Part shown: in pieces, positions 50,046-59,830 of the stretch
Layout: each line of letters opens with the position of its first letter
How positions within the stretch are numbered: the stretch's first letter is position 1
Assembly: GCA_025356595.1 (NCBI GenBank)
Contig: JANXSQ010000336.1
Span: forward strand, 1-64,000
Reading direction: 5' to 3'
DNA from: Janthinobacterium sp.
GTDB taxonomy: Bacteria > Pseudomonadota > Gammaproteobacteria > Burkholderiales > Burkholderiaceae_D
Length of the DNA: 64,000 bases
The notes under the pieces: model-generated
Database searches by the model: none
What the model was told of the DNA's origin: nothing
The model's input: the letters and a program-made list of their open reading frames with translations, nothing else
Program-made: the position numbers and the translations under genes

Positions 50046-50942
50046 TCAGAGAACGTCGAACAGGGACAGGGTGCCCACCTTGGCGTAAGCCTTGTAGGTC
50101 GCTTGCAGGGCCAGTTGATAGCCGTTCAGCTCGGTCATGCCCTCGGCCATATCGGCGGACTGGAGATCGTGCAGCGCGGTTTTGTTGGACAGAGTAACAT
50201 TGCCGTGATTATTTTGCAAAGTCGTCAAAATATTTTGCGCGCCGCCGAAGATGGCGATTTTCCCGGCCAATTGGTTCATCGCGGTGTCCGTGCCGTTCAG
50301 CGCCGCGGTCACCACCGCGCGCACGGCCGGGTCGTTCGCGTTGACGCCCGGTGCCGACAAGGTGGTGATGGCGGCGTTGAGCTGGTTGAGAATGTTTTCC
50401 AAGCCGCTGACGTCGACGTTGGCGACCTGGTTGATGCCATTGCCGACGACCACGGTCTGGCTGTCGGTATTGCCGGTATACGAGTAAACGCCGCCGGTCA
50501 GCGTCAGCGGCGCCGTCGCGGTGGCGGTGCCGGAAAACATGTAGCGGCCCTCCTGGTCCTTCTGGTTGGCCGTGTAGAAGAGGCTGTCGCGCAGCGCCGT
50601 CAGCGTGTTCGTCATCGCATTCAAGTCGGCCGGCGCGTTGCTGCCGTCGGCCGCCCAGACCAGCAGATCGCGCGCGTCGCCGACGTCGCCGACCATGCTC
50701 GACAGATAGGTTTCATTCTTCTGCAGGCGTACCTTAACCGTCGCGATATTGTCCATATACTGGTCAACGATGGCTTGCTCGCGGGTCAGGCGCGAGACGC
50801 GCACATTGCCGATCGGGTCGTCCGACGGCAGTTGGATACGGTTTCCCGTCGCCATCTGCTCGGTCAAATAGGTGATGCGCTCCTGATTCATCTGAATCGA
50901 GCTGTTGATAACGGTTTGGAACTGGCTGGTTGCGACTCGCAT
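50046..50942 (-). CDS. flgL: Flagellar hook-filament junction protein FlgL
   Basis: 298 residues. N-terminal flagellin-like helix (FQTVINSSIQMNQERITYLT, then GNRIQLPSDDP) and C-terminal helix with GYQLALQATYKAYAKVGTLS. HAP3 joins hook and filament after FlgK. 11 bases after flgK. Confidence 0.93.
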   Translation of the reverse strand: MRVATSQFQTVINSSIQMNQERITYLTEQMATGNRIQLPSDDPIGNVRVSRLTREQAIVDQYMDNIATVKVRLQKNETYLSSMVGDVGDARDLLVWAADGSNAPADLNAMTNTLTALRDSLFYTANQKDQEGRYMFSGTATATAPLTLTGGVYSYTGNTDSQTVVVGNGINQVANVDVSGLENILNQLNAAITTLSAPGVNANDPAVRAVVTAALNGTDTAMNQLAGKIAIFGGAQNILTTLQNNHGNVTLSNKTALHDLQSADMAEGMTELNGYQLALQATYKAYAKVGTLSLFDVL

Positions 50943-50953
50943 ACTATTTCTCC

Positions 50954-52336
50954 TTAACGCATCATCGCCAGCGTGGCGTCGAACATATCGTTGGCCACGG
51001 CGATGACCTTCATGTTCGCCTGAAACATTTGCTGGAATGCCATCAAATTGGCCGCCTCTTCGTCCTTGTTGACGCCGCTGGTCGACTGCCAGTCGCTCAC
51101 CGCCTGGTCGCGCACGGTGCCCGAGGTGGCCAGCATGGCCTTGTTTTTCTGGCTGTTGATGGCCAGCTCGCCGACCAACTGGGTGTCGATGTCGCCGATC
51201 TGCGTCGGGCCGAGCAGTGGTATCGAGGACACCTGCGTGCTCTTGATCGCGATCAGGTTTTGCAGATTGGTGCTGTCGCCGGGCGCGCCGGTCAGCGACA
51301 GGGCCAGATCGGCCGCCGTGTAGCCGGGCGTGGTGGCGAGGATGTTGGAGCTGCCGGCCGGATCGAGGACGAACAGCGGGCCGCCGGCGACGGGCGGCGT
51401 GCCCATCGTCAGGCCGCCGGCCAGGGCGCTGTTGATGCGGGTCGCCAGTTCCTCGGCGAGCTTGTGCACGGAAGCCTTCAGGGGCAGCAGCGTCGTGCGT
51501 TCATAGTCGCCCAGGCCGCCCAGTTGGCCGCCGACGGTGACGTTGTCGATGGTGAAGGTGGAGGTGGTGAAGCCCAGCGTCAGCACCTGGTTGCCGGTCG
51601 CGTCGAGGGCCGAGCTCAAGGTGCCGGCGATGTTGCCGATGACCAGGGGTTGCCCCGTCTTCAGGGACACGCTGCGCGTGCCGTCGGGCTGATCGATGAC
51701 CTCCAGCGACATCTGCGAGGCGAGGCCGTCGATAGCCTGGTCGCGCGCGTCGATCAGCAAGGAGACGCTGGCGCCGGTCGCGCCGGCGCTGGCGATCTTG
51801 CCGTTGAGCGCGGCGATGTTCGTCAGTGCCGTGTTCGCCTGAGGGATGATGGCGTCGCGCTGTTGATGCACCGACAGCAGCTGGTTGTTCATCACGGTGT
51901 TGATGCTGTTGAGACTCTGGCTCATCGCGCCGGCGGAGGTGACGATCTGCTGGCGCAGCGGGGTCGAGGTCGGATCGACGCCGGCCGCGTTGAGCGCCTT
52001 GAAGAAGTTGTCGATGCCGTTGCTGATGCTCGAGGCGTCGTCGCCCATGACCCGCTCCAGCTGGGTCATGTACGGCTGGGTCTGCGAATAGGCGCCCAGC
52101 TCGGAGGCGGCGCGCCACATCTGCTGGCTCTTGTAGCTGTCGCTGAAACGCAGCAGGGAGCTCACCTCGACCCCGGCGCCCGGCGACAGGCGTCCGCCGT
52201 TGCCGCTGATCGCGCCCAACAGCACGCCCTGGCGCGTATAGCCCTTGGTGCCCAAGTTGGCGGTGTTCTGGCTGGAGGCGGTGACCGACGCCTGGGCCGC
52301 CAGCGCGCCGCTCAGTGCAATATTAATGATGCTCAT
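50954..52336 (-). CDS. flgK: Flagellar hook-associated protein FlgK (HAP1)
   Basis: 460 residues, shorter than the ~550 of enteric FlgK. N-terminus MSIINIALSGALAAQASVTA, with SQNTANLGTKGYTRQG typical of rod/hook-type N-termini, and the C-terminus SGVNKDEEAANLMAFQQMFQ plus AVANDMFDATLAMM. It follows flgJ with a 96-base gap, the largest within the operon, so an internal start site is possible. Confidence 0.93.
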   Translation of the reverse strand: MSIINIALSGALAAQASVTASSQNTANLGTKGYTRQGVLLGAISGNGGRLSPGAGVEVSSLLRFSDSYKSQQMWRAASELGAYSQTQPYMTQLERVMGDDASSISNGIDNFFKALNAAGVDPTSTPLRQQIVTSAGAMSQSLNSINTVMNNQLLSVHQQRDAIIPQANTALTNIAALNGKIASAGATGASVSLLIDARDQAIDGLASQMSLEVIDQPDGTRSVSLKTGQPLVIGNIAGTLSSALDATGNQVLTLGFTTSTFTIDNVTVGGQLGGLGDYERTTLLPLKASVHKLAEELATRINSALAGGLTMGTPPVAGGPLFVLDPAGSSNILATTPGYTAADLALSLTGAPGDSTNLQNLIAIKSTQVSSIPLLGPTQIGDIDTQLVGELAINSQKNKAMLATSGTVRDQAVSDWQSTSGVNKDEEAANLMAFQQMFQANMKVIAVANDMFDATLAMMR

Positions 52337-52432
52337 TGTGCAATGTTCTTTCTTGGTGGTGAGGTCGGCGCCGGCGCCGCGGGGCGGCCGGTTTCCCGCT
52401 AATAGTAAGAGGCGACCATTTGCCGCGCAGAA

Positions 52433-52810
52433 TTAAACGCCGCGCGCGGATTTCCCCCCGGCCGGGACGGCGGCGGGCACCGCCGGCGAAGGCGGCGCCG
52501 GCGGCAGCAACTGGCGCAGGATGGCGTCGGCGATGCCGAAGGCGCGCTGGCCGGCCATCTTGTCGGCCACCAGGGTGTCGGCCAGGTCGAGCATGTCGCT
52601 GTTGACGGGGTCGCGGAAGACGCTGTCCTCGGCGGCCATTTCGCGCGTCCCGGCGCGCATCTGGTGCAGCATGTGGGCGATGAAGAAGCCCTCGAACTGC
52701 ACCGCCGCCTGGGTCGCCTTGGCGACGAAGCGCGGGTCGGCGGCGGCCACCTGCCGGGCGTCCGGCGCTTCGGCCGGCAAGGGTGCGAGGGTGGTGTCTA
52801 TGCTATTCAT
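52433..52810 (-). CDS. flgJ: FlgJ rod-scaffold domain only
   Basis: 125 residues, equal to the N-terminal rod-binding half of FlgJ (AAVQFEGFFIAHMLHQMRAG, DMLDLADTLVADKMAGQRAF). The muramidase half that is normally C-terminal in gamma- and betaproteobacterial FlgJ is missing; instead a separate glucosaminidase gene lies 7 kb away (59815-60579). Starts 8 bases after flgI. Confidence 0.9.
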   Translation of the reverse strand: MNSIDTTLAPLPAEAPDARQVAAADPRFVAKATQAAVQFEGFFIAHMLHQMRAGTREMAAEDSVFRDPVNSDMLDLADTLVADKMAGQRAFGIADAILRQLLPPAPPSPAVPAAVPAGGKSARGV

Positions 52811-52818
52811 GATCTGCC

Positions 52819-53928
52819 TTAAATGACGACGAGTTCGCCTTCGATGGCGCCGGCCTGGTCGAGCGCCTGCAGGATCGCCATGATGTCGTCGGGCGAGGCG
52901 CCCAGACTGTTGACGACGTCGATGATGGATTGCAGCTTGGCGCCGGCCGGCCATTTGAACATTTGTCCGGAACCCTGGTCGACGCTGACCTTCGACTGCG
53001 GCGTCACCGTGGTCTGGCCGCCCGACAGCGGCGCCGGCTGGCTGACGTTCGAGCTTTCCGAGATGACCACTTTCAGCGAGCCGTGCGTGACGGCGGCGGC
53101 GCGCACGCGCAGGCCGTCGGCGATGACCACGGTGCCGGTGCGCGAATTGAACACCACCTTCGGGCTGTCGACGCCGATGTCGATCGACAGCGCCTCGAGC
53201 TTGGCCATGAAGGCCACGCGCTGGGTCGGGTTGTCGGGGGCGACCACGTCGACGCTGGTGGCGTCGGTGGTGGTGGCGATGTTGCCGAAGCGGCGGTTGA
53301 CGACGTCGACGATGTTGGTCGCGGTCTGGAAATTCGGGTGGCGCAGGCTCAGCGTGATGCTCGGCTTGGTGGAGAAATCGGTGCCGATCTCGCGCTCGAT
53401 GTTGGCGCCGTTCGGGATGCGCCCCGTGGTCGGCGTGTTGACGGTGACGCTGGAGCCGCTCTTGCCGGTGGCGTTCAGGCCGCCGACCACCAGATTGCCC
53501 TGGGCCAGGGCGTAGGTTTCGTTGTCGGCCGCGCGCAGCGGCGTCAGCAGCAGGGTGCCGCCGCGCAGGCTCTTCGCGTCGCCCAGCGAGGAGACGGTGA
53601 CGTCGATGCTCTGGCCGCGCCGGTAGCCGGGCGGGAAGACGGCGCTGACCATGACGGTGGCGACGTTCTTGCTCTTCGCCTCGGCGCCGTCGGGCAGCTT
53701 GACGCCGAACTGCTTGAGCATGTTCACCACCGACTGGCTGGAGAACTTGACCTGGGTGGTGTCGCCGCTGCCGTTCAGGCCGACCACGAGGCCGTAGCCG
53801 ACCAGGGGATTGTCGCGCACCCCTTCGATGCTGACCAGGTTGCGCAGCGCCTGCGCGGCCGTGGCCGGCGGGGCGAGGCCGGACAGCAGGGCCAGGGCGG
53901 CGAGAGCGGGGAAGTGGCGCAATTTCAT
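52819..53928 (-). CDS. flgI: Flagellar P-ring protein FlgI
   Basis: 369 residues with a cleavable signal (first ~24 residues). [40 protein letters not shown] and the C-terminal [15 protein letters not shown] match FlgI, which forms the periplasmic bushing in peptidoglycan. 23 bases from flgH. Confidence 0.96.
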   Translation of the reverse strand: MKLRHFPALAALALLSGLAPPATAAQALRNLVSIEGVRDNPLVGYGLVVGLNGSGDTTQVKFSSQSVVNMLKQFGVKLPDGAEAKSKNVATVMVSAVFPPGYRRGQSIDVTVSSLGDAKSLRGGTLLLTPLRAADNETYALAQGNLVVGGLNATGKSGSSVTVNTPTTGRIPNGANIEREIGTDFSTKPSITLSLRHPNFQTATNIVDVVNRRFGNIATTTDATSVDVVAPDNPTQRVAFMAKLEALSIDIGVDSPKVVFNSRTGTVVIADGLRVRAAAVTHGSLKVVISESSNVSQPAPLSGGQTTVTPQSKVSVDQGSGQMFKWPAGAKLQSIIDVVNSLGASPDDIMAILQALDQAGAIEGELVVI

Positions 53929-53951
53929 GGGAGTGCTTTCAAAACGTCAGC

Positions 53952-54620
53952 CTAAAACGGCATCCACGGGCCGACGAAGAAGCGCGTCAGCCAGCCCGGC
54001 GTGTTGGCCTCGGCCAGGGTGCCCTGGGCCGAATAGGCGATGCGCGCGTTGGCGATGCGCAGCGACGAGACCTGGTTGTTGGAATCGATGTCGGCGGCGC
54101 GCAGATAGCCGCGCAGGCGCACGAATTCCTCGCCCTGGTTGAGCGTGAGGACTTTTTCGCCGCTCACCTTGAGCAGGCCGTTGGGCAGCACCTCCTGGAC
54201 GATGACGGTGATGGCGCCGCTCAGGGCGTTCTGCTGGGTGCTGGTCGAGTCGCCCGCGAAGCCGCGGTCGGCGGTGGCGTCGATGGCGGTGCGCGGGAAG
54301 GACTTGCCCAGCGCGCTGAGCGCGCCCAGCGCGACCGTGGAGCCCTTGTTGAAGGTGGTGCCGGCCTTCTTGCTGGCCTGGGTGGTTTCCTGCAGGGTCA
54401 CGGTGACCACGTCGCCGACGCGGAAGGCGCGGCTGTCCGAGGTCAGCGACAGGCCGGCGTCGGCGTTGAAGACGCCGCCGGACTGGCCGCCGCGCGGCGC
54501 GCTGCGCGCCAGGGGCGGCGTGTCGTCGTCCGGGTTGGGGCCGGGGCGCACGGCCGGCGGCGCCAGCGCCGCGCAGCCCGTCAGTGTCAGCGCCAGCAGG
54601 GCGCTCAGTGCGGCTTTCAT
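53952..54620 (-). CDS. flgH: Flagellar L-ring lipoprotein FlgH
   Basis: 222 residues. Lipobox LTLTGCAALA; SLTSDSRAFRVGDVVTVTLQ, and NPNNQ-like segment (DIDSNNQVSSLRIANARIAY) near the C-terminus, as in FlgH. Anchors the outer-membrane L ring. Stop overlaps flgG by one base. Confidence 0.95.
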   Translation of the reverse strand: MKAALSALLALTLTGCAALAPPAVRPGPNPDDDTPPLARSAPRGGQSGGVFNADAGLSLTSDSRAFRVGDVVTVTLQETTQASKKAGTTFNKGSTVALGALSALGKSFPRTAIDATADRGFAGDSTSTQQNALSGAITVIVQEVLPNGLLKVSGEKVLTLNQGEEFVRLRGYLRAADIDSNNQVSSLRIANARIAYSAQGTLAEANTPGWLTRFFVGPWMPF

Positions 54621-55408
54621 CAGCGCGCCGCGGCGGCCAGGTATTGCAGCATATTGTCGGCCGCCGACAAGACCTTGGTGTTCATCTCGTAGGTGCGCTG
54701 GGCGGCGATCATGTCGACCATCTCCTCGACGACCTGGACGTTCGAGCCCTCCAGCGCGCCCTGCTTGAGCTTGCCGAGGGCGCCGTCGCCGGGTTTGCCT
54801 TCGGTGGGCGTGCCGCTGGCGGCCGTTTCCTGGAACAGGTTCTCGCCAAGGGCGACGAGGCCGCTCGGATTGACGAAACTGGTCAGCGTCAGCTGGCCCA
54901 GTTCGGTCGCCGCCGTGTTGCCGGAGATGGTGGCCGAGACCATGCCGTTTTCACCGATGGTGATGGCGGTGGCGTTGTTCGGCACGGTGATCTGCGGCAC
55001 CAGCGGCAAGCCGTGGGCGTTGATCAGGATGCCATTGGCGTCCACCTGCAACTGGCCGGCGCGGGTGTAGGCCGCCTCGCCGTTGGGGCGGCGCACCTGT
55101 AGGAAGCCGTTGCCGGTGATGGCCACGTCGAGCGGCTGGCTGGTCGTCTGCAGGCTGCCGGTGGTGAACACCTTCTGTGTGCCGACCAGATGCGTACCGT
55201 TGCCCAACTGCACGCCGGAGGGCGACAGGGTGTTGTCGGCGCGCTGGGTGCCGGGTTGCTGCTCGACCTGGTAGAACAAGTCCTCGAAGACGACGCGGTC
55301 GCGCTTGAAGCCGACCGTGTTGACGTTGGCCAGATTGTTGGCGATGGCCTGCAGCTTGGCGTCTTGCGCCTGGACGCCGGTCTTGCTGATCCACATTGCT
55401 GGGTTCAT
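54620..55408 (-). CDS. flgG: Distal rod protein FlgG
   Basis: 262 residues. MNPAMWISKTGVQAQDAKLQ and ANNLANVNTVGFKRDRVVFE, with the C-terminal SNVQVVEEMVDMIAAQRTYE, are diagnostic of FlgG. Confidence 0.95.
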   Translation of the reverse strand: MNPAMWISKTGVQAQDAKLQAIANNLANVNTVGFKRDRVVFEDLFYQVEQQPGTQRADNTLSPSGVQLGNGTHLVGTQKVFTTGSLQTTSQPLDVAITGNGFLQVRRPNGEAAYTRAGQLQVDANGILINAHGLPLVPQITVPNNATAITIGENGMVSATISGNTAATELGQLTLTSFVNPSGLVALGENLFQETAASGTPTEGKPGDGALGKLKQGALEGSNVQVVEEMVDMIAAQRTYEMNTKVLSAADNMLQYLAAAAR

Positions 55409-55455
55409 GGGTGCTCCCTTAATATTCTGTCAAAAAACTGGAAAAACGCCCGGAC

Positions 55456-56187
55456 TCAGGTCGCCAGCAGGCGGTTGCCCGATTCGGTCATCGCGTCGCT
55501 GGCCTTGAACACCTTCATCTGCATCTCGAAGCTGCGGTTCAGGCTCATCGTGGCCACCATTTCCTCCACCGCCGAGACGTTGCTGCCCTCGAGGTGGCGG
55601 TCGCGCACCTTGACGGCCGGGTCGGTGGCCAGGGGCTCGCCGCCGCGGCTGACGATCAGGCCGGCCTCGTTCTTGGTCAGCTCGCCCGGCTCGGCGTTGA
55701 CCAGCTTGATCTTGTCGATGGTCTGCATCTGCGCCGTGCCGGGGGTCTGGATCGAAATCGTGCCGTCGCCGCCGATGGCCATGCTGGTGTACTGCGGCAG
55801 CACGATGGGGCCGCCCTCGCCGAGCACGGCGTGGCCGTTGATGGTCAGCGCGCCCTGGTCGTCGATGTTCATGGCGCCGGCGCGGGTGTAGGCCTCGCCG
55901 TTCTGCCACTGCACGGCCAGGTAGCCGGGCCCGGTGATGGCGACGTCGAGCTCGCGCCCGGTCTCCTTGACGGCGCCGGAACGGGTGGCGATGGCGCTGG
56001 CCTCCATCTGCGTCATGTGGCGGTCGTCGTAGCCGTAGCCGTAGCTCTTCAGCGACTGCGTGCTGGAGACCTCGAGATTGGCGCGGAAGCCGCCCGTCTC
56101 CATATTGGCCAGGTTGTTGGCGTGGACCTGCTGGGCGCGCAGCGCCCGGTCGGCGCCGCTCATCGCGGTGTAAATCAAGGCGTCCAT
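55456..56187 (-). CDS. flgF: Proximal rod protein FlgF
   Basis: 243 residues. MDALIYTAMSGADRALRAQQ, NNLANMETGGFRANLEV and C-terminal LEGSNVSAVEEMVATMSLNR mark FlgF. 19 bases after flgE. Confidence 0.94.
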   Translation of the reverse strand: MDALIYTAMSGADRALRAQQVHANNLANMETGGFRANLEVSSTQSLKSYGYGYDDRHMTQMEASAIATRSGAVKETGRELDVAITGPGYLAVQWQNGEAYTRAGAMNIDDQGALTINGHAVLGEGGPIVLPQYTSMAIGGDGTISIQTPGTAQMQTIDKIKLVNAEPGELTKNEAGLIVSRGGEPLATDPAVKVRDRHLEGSNVSAVEEMVATMSLNRSFEMQMKVFKASDAMTESGNRLLAT

Positions 56188-56206
56188 GGTGTGCTGTCCT
56201 CGGGCT

Positions 56207-57400
56207 TTACAGGGCTTGCATCAGCGATTGCATCATCGCGCTCTCGGTCGAGATGACCTTCGAGTTGGCCTGGTAGTTGCGCTGCGACGTCATCAGGCCG
56301 ACCAGTTCGGAGGTGATGTCGACGTTCGACTGCTCCAGCGCGCTGACGGTGAGCTTGCCGACCATGCCGGTGCCGGGACGGTCGTACAGGGGCGCGCCGG
56401 AGGCGATCGAGGCGACCCAACTGGTGTTGTTGACGGCGGTCAGCGCGCCCTCGTCGGGGAAGCTGGCCAGGGCCAGGGCGGCGATGGTTTGCTTCTGGCC
56501 GTTGTTGTAGGCCGCCACCACCGAGCCGTCCTCGGCCAGTTGGACGCCGGTGAAGGTGCCCGAGGCGTAGCCGTCGGGATTGGCCAGCGAGGTCGTCGCG
56601 TCGCCGCCGAACTGGGTGGTGCCGGTGTAGTTGATCTTGATGACGCCGTTGTTCACGGAGCCGTTGGCGGTCGGCACCGTCACCGACACGCTGGGCGGCG
56701 ACGTGGTCAACCCGCCGGAGGCGTTGAAGGCCAGCGTCGCCGTCGATGCGGCCAATGGCGCGGCGCCGTCGATGCTGTAATCGACCCTGACGTTGTTGCC
56801 AGCCATTTTCGTGAAATACTGGGTGACGTTGTGCTTGCTGCCCAGGGAGTCGTAGATCACCGACAGCTTGGACATATTGTAGCTGGTCGCATCGGTGATG
56901 CTGAAGGCGGGCACGGGCACGGCCCAGTCGGACGACATATTGGCGACGTAGTCGAGCTTGGTGGTGGCGACGGCGGGAATCTGCCCGGTCGGCACCTTGA
57001 CGTCGCCCAGCGCGCCCAGCACGGCCGAACCCGGCGTGATGGCGTAACCCTGCACCTTGTTGCCGTCGGCCGTTTCCAGGAAACCGTTGGCGCTGGCGCT
57101 GAAGATGCCGACGCGGCTGTAGTTGAGGGTGTTCTGGCTGTCGCGCGAGACGAAGAAGCCGCGGCCGTTGATCGAGGCGTCCAGGCCGCGGCCGGTGTTC
57201 AGCACGCCGCCGCCCAGGCCGATGCTCTGCGTCAGCGAGCCCACCTCGACGCCGGTCGGCTGGCTGCCCGCGTACATCGAGGAGAAGTTGGCGCGGCTGC
57301 TCTTGAAACCATAGGTGCCGGCGTTGGCAATATTGTTGCTGACGGTGTTCAACTGATTGTTGATGGACTGGATGCCGGACAGGGCGATATCGAAACTCAT
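56207..57400 (-). CDS. flgE: Flagellar hook protein FlgE
   Basis: 397 residues. MSFDIALSGIQSINNQLNTV, SNNIANAGTYGFKSSRANFS and the C-terminal LEQSNVDITSELVGLMTSQR are typical of FlgE; the central part is Gly/Ser/Thr-rich hook surface. FlgE assembles on the rod with FlgD as cap. Confidence 0.95.
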   Translation of the reverse strand: MSFDIALSGIQSINNQLNTVSNNIANAGTYGFKSSRANFSSMYAGSQPTGVEVGSLTQSIGLGGGVLNTGRGLDASINGRGFFVSRDSQNTLNYSRVGIFSASANGFLETADGNKVQGYAITPGSAVLGALGDVKVPTGQIPAVATTKLDYVANMSSDWAVPVPAFSITDATSYNMSKLSVIYDSLGSKHNVTQYFTKMAGNNVRVDYSIDGAAPLAASTATLAFNASGGLTTSPPSVSVTVPTANGSVNNGVIKINYTGTTQFGGDATTSLANPDGYASGTFTGVQLAEDGSVVAAYNNGQKQTIAALALASFPDEGALTAVNNTSWVASIASGAPLYDRPGTGMVGKLTVSALEQSNVDITSELVGLMTSQRNYQANSKVISTESAMMQSLMQAL

Positions 57401-57428
57401 GTTGAATTCCTTTCAGTGAGACAGGGGA

Positions 57429-58112
57429 TTAGTTTGCCGACGCGAGGGCCGAGGATTTGCCGTTGAAACCGGTGATGGCCGCCGGCGCGACCTCGCCGAC
57501 GTGGGCGACGTTGAGCACCATGCCGCCGCTGGCGGACAGGCGCACATTGTTCAGCTTGCCGACGATTTCGATCTCCGGGTGTTCGGCCGAACTGGTTTGC
57601 ACAGCGATCTTGTAGTTGCCCGCCGGCAGGCCCAGCTTGACCGGGTCGATCGCGAAGGCGGCGTTGCCGGCCGGCAGGGAACCGAGTTCGATATTGTGCG
57701 CCACGCCGTCGCCGCCGGTCAGCGAGAGCGTCGTCTTGACGCTGTTGCTGGACAGGGCGACGCTGCCCTCGATCTTGCTGCCGTCGAGCGTGACCTGGTC
57801 GGTGGCGACCATGACGTTCGAGCCCACTTGGGCGCCGAGGGCCAGCACCTGCATGCTTTGCATCACGCTGGCGTTGGCGCTGGTCAGTTTCGACAGGTTT
57901 TGCAGGGCCTCGGTCTGGCTTTGCTGCGCCAGCTGGTTGACGAACTGGCTGGGATCGCTGGGGGCGAGCGGGTCCTGGTTCTTGATCTGCGCCACCAGGA
58001 GCTTGGTGAACATGTCCTGGGTCTTGCTGGACTGGTCGACGGCGGGCGTCACGGCGTCGTTGGCGGCGCCGCTGCCGTTGACGGAGGTGTTGTTGAACAG
58101 ATTCGTTTGCAT
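57429..58112 (-). CDS. flgD: Hook-cap/assembly protein FlgD
   Basis: 227 residues. Scaffold signature MFTKLLVAQIKNQDPLAPSD with PSQFVNQLAQQSQTEALQNL; FlgD-type Ig-like C-terminal half (AGNYKIAVQT, GEVAPAAITGF). Three bases after flgC. Confidence 0.94.
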   Translation of the reverse strand: MQTNLFNNTSVNGSGAANDAVTPAVDQSSKTQDMFTKLLVAQIKNQDPLAPSDPSQFVNQLAQQSQTEALQNLSKLTSANASVMQSMQVLALGAQVGSNVMVATDQVTLDGSKIEGSVALSSNSVKTTLSLTGGDGVAHNIELGSLPAGNAAFAIDPVKLGLPAGNYKIAVQTSSAEHPEIEIVGKLNNVRLSASGGMVLNVAHVGEVAPAAITGFNGKSSALASAN

Positions 58113-58115
58113 GGC

Positions 58116-58538
58116 TTAACCTTCACCTAGTTTGAGCAGCGAGGCTTGCATCGACTTGATGCGCCCCAGCACTTCGACATTCGTTTCAAAGGCGCGCGAC
58201 GCCGACATCATGTCGGTCATCTCGGCCACCTGGTTGACGTTGGGATAGAACACCATGCCGTCGGCGTTGGCCATCGGATGGCCCGGCTCGTACACCTTGC
58301 GCAGCGGCTCGTCGCTCTCGACCACGTCGAGCACCTGGACGCGGCTGGCCGAACCGTCCTCGACGCCGGCGCCGCGCGTCATCACGGCGGCGAACACGGG
58401 CTTGCGGGCGCGGTAGGTCTCGGCCTCCGAACCAGAGACGGAGTCGGCGTTGGCCAGATTGCTGGCGATGGTGTTCAGGCGCACGGTCTGGGCCGCCATG
58501 GCCGAACCGGCGATTTGCGAAATGTCTTTGAAGGTCAT
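58116..58538 (-). CDS. flgC: Proximal rod protein FlgC
   Basis: 140 residues. RLNTIASNLANADSV, YRARKPVFAAVM, GMVFYPNVNQVAEMTDMMSA and SRAFETNVEVL are FlgC. Two bases after flgB. Confidence 0.95.
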   Translation of the reverse strand: MTFKDISQIAGSAMAAQTVRLNTIASNLANADSVSGSEAETYRARKPVFAAVMTRGAGVEDGSASRVQVLDVVESDEPLRKVYEPGHPMANADGMVFYPNVNQVAEMTDMMSASRAFETNVEVLGRIKSMQASLLKLGEG

Positions 58539-58540
58539 GG

Positions 58541-58906
58541 TTATTGTCCGGCGATGGCTTTGGCCAGGCCCCTGAGCTTCATGTTGACGAAGGTCAGGCT
58601 GGTCTGGAAATCGGAGGCGTTCTGCGAGAAGGCGGCCTGTTCGACGCCGATCTCGACGGTGTTGCCGTCGCGGCTGGGGTGGTAGGGGACGCGGTACAGC
58701 GCCTCGGCGTCGTCGCCCCCGGCCGACAACTCGCCCTGGGCAGCGTCCTGCATCTGTTGCAGCACGGCGCCGAAATCCATGTCCTTGGCCTGGAAGCCGG
58801 GAGTATTTTCGTTGGCGATGTTGGAGGCGAGCACGCGCGTGCGCTCGGCCCGCAGATGCAGCGCGTCCGAGTGCACGCCCAGCGCTTCGGTAAAGTTGAT
58901 ACTCAT
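58541..58906 (-). CDS. flgB: Proximal rod protein FlgB
   Basis: 121 residues. MSINFTEALGVHSDALHLRA and ASNIANENTPGFQAKDMDF identify FlgB. ATG at 58906 is preferred to 58912 because AAGGA lies 5-6 bases before it, while it would abut the earlier ATG. First gene of a twelve-gene operon to 49000. Confidence 0.94.
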   Translation of the reverse strand: MSINFTEALGVHSDALHLRAERTRVLASNIANENTPGFQAKDMDFGAVLQQMQDAAQGELSAGGDDAEALYRVPYHPSRDGNTVEIGVEQAAFSQNASDFQTSLTFVNMKLRGLAKAIAGQ

Positions 58907-58970
58907 GGTCATCCTTGTGTTGTCACGTCGATCTTGCGTCAGCGCTCGGGTCTTGCTACGGCGGAGGGCG

Positions 58971-58996
58971 GGGCATGTAAAATGCCGCATATGCCC
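58971..58996. promoter_or_regulatory. Nested dyads between flgB and flgA
   Basis: GGGCAT(58971)...ATGCCC(58996) encloses ATGCC-GCAT and GCATATGC, and GGCAT-GTAAA-ATGCC forms another dyad within it. It lies in the 135-base gap between divergent flgB and flgA, 65 bases from flgB and 46 from flgA, so it could bind a regulator of both. No sigma-54 consensus was found. Confidence 0.35.
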
Positions 58997-59041
58997 ATTT
59001 AACGGCAGGCCGCTCCAAAACTTTTGCTTAAGGTAAAACGA

Positions 59042-59830
59042 ATGCTCTTTTCCGACCCGTATTCCCCTGCCGGCGCAACAAAAACGCAGGCCGCGCGGCG
59101 CCACCGGATAGCGCCGCCCAGCCTGTTATTAATTGCCAGCCTATATAGTAGTGCAGGATGGGCGGAATTGCCAGCCGACAATATAATATTGCAAGTGGAG
59201 AAAGCCGCGCGCGCCCATCTGGCCCAACAGGCGGGGGCCGCGCAACTGCGCGAGGCGCTCTTCGAGGTGACGGTGGTGCCGACGGCCAGGCCGCTGCCGC
59301 CCTGTGGCCGGGGCGCCACGATCGAGGCGGTGGACGTGCGCCAGGCGACGCGGATGCGCTTCGCCGCCGTGTGCGGCGGGGCCGAGGCGTGGAAATATGA
59401 ATTGATCGTGCGCGCCGCCGTCTCGGCGCGGGTGGCCGTCAGCGCCGCGCCGCTGCCGGCCGGCAAGGCGCTCACGGCGCAGGACGTGGCCATGGAGCGG
59501 CGCGACATCAGCGCCATCGGCGACAGCCTGGCCGAGCCGGGCGCCGCGCTGGGTCTGGCGAGCCGGCGCAGCCTGCGCGCCGGCGAGGTGTTGCGGCGCG
59601 GCCAGTTGGTGGCGCTGGCCGTGGTCAAGCGCGGCGAGGCGGTGCGCATCGTGGCGCGCCGCGCCCAGGTCGAGGTCAGCATGGCCGGCGAGGCGCTCGA
59701 CGCCGGCGCGCCGGGCGCGCTGGTGCGGGTGCGCAACACCACCAGCGGGGCGGTGATACAGGCCCGGGTGGTGGCCGCCGGCACGGTCGAGCCGGCCGAT
59801 GCGCCGGGCGTCATTCAGTCCGCCGATTGA
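59042..59830 (+). CDS. flgA: P-ring assembly chaperone FlgA
   Basis: About 262 residues with signal peptide (a basic N-terminus then IAPPSLLLIASLYSSAGWA). SAF domain with LPAGKALTAQDVAMERRDIS and the C-terminal beta-strand region (VRVRNTTSGAVIQARVVAAG) as in FlgA, which aids FlgI ring formation in the periplasm. ATG at 59042 is taken instead of TTG at 59024 because AAGG lies 8-9 bases upstream. Divergent from flgB; tail-to-tail overlap of 16 bases with the muramidase gene. Confidence 0.9.
   Translation: MLFSDPYSPAGATKTQAARRHRIAPPSLLLIASLYSSAGWAELPADNIILQVEKAARAHLAQQAGAAQLREALFEVTVVPTARPLPPCGRGATIEAVDVRQATRMRFAAVCGGAEAWKYELIVRAAVSARVAVSAAPLPAGKALTAQDVAMERRDISAIGDSLAEPGAALGLASRRSLRAGEVLRRGQLVALAVVKRGEAVRIVARRAQVEVSMAGEALDAGAPGALVRVRNTTSGAVIQARVVAAGTVEPADAPGVIQSAD

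Noticed and set aside
58981..59000. A sigma-54 promoter for flgB or flgA
   Set aside because: TGGGCATATGCGGCA on the minus strand has nine instead of ten bases between GG and GC and lacks the consensus.
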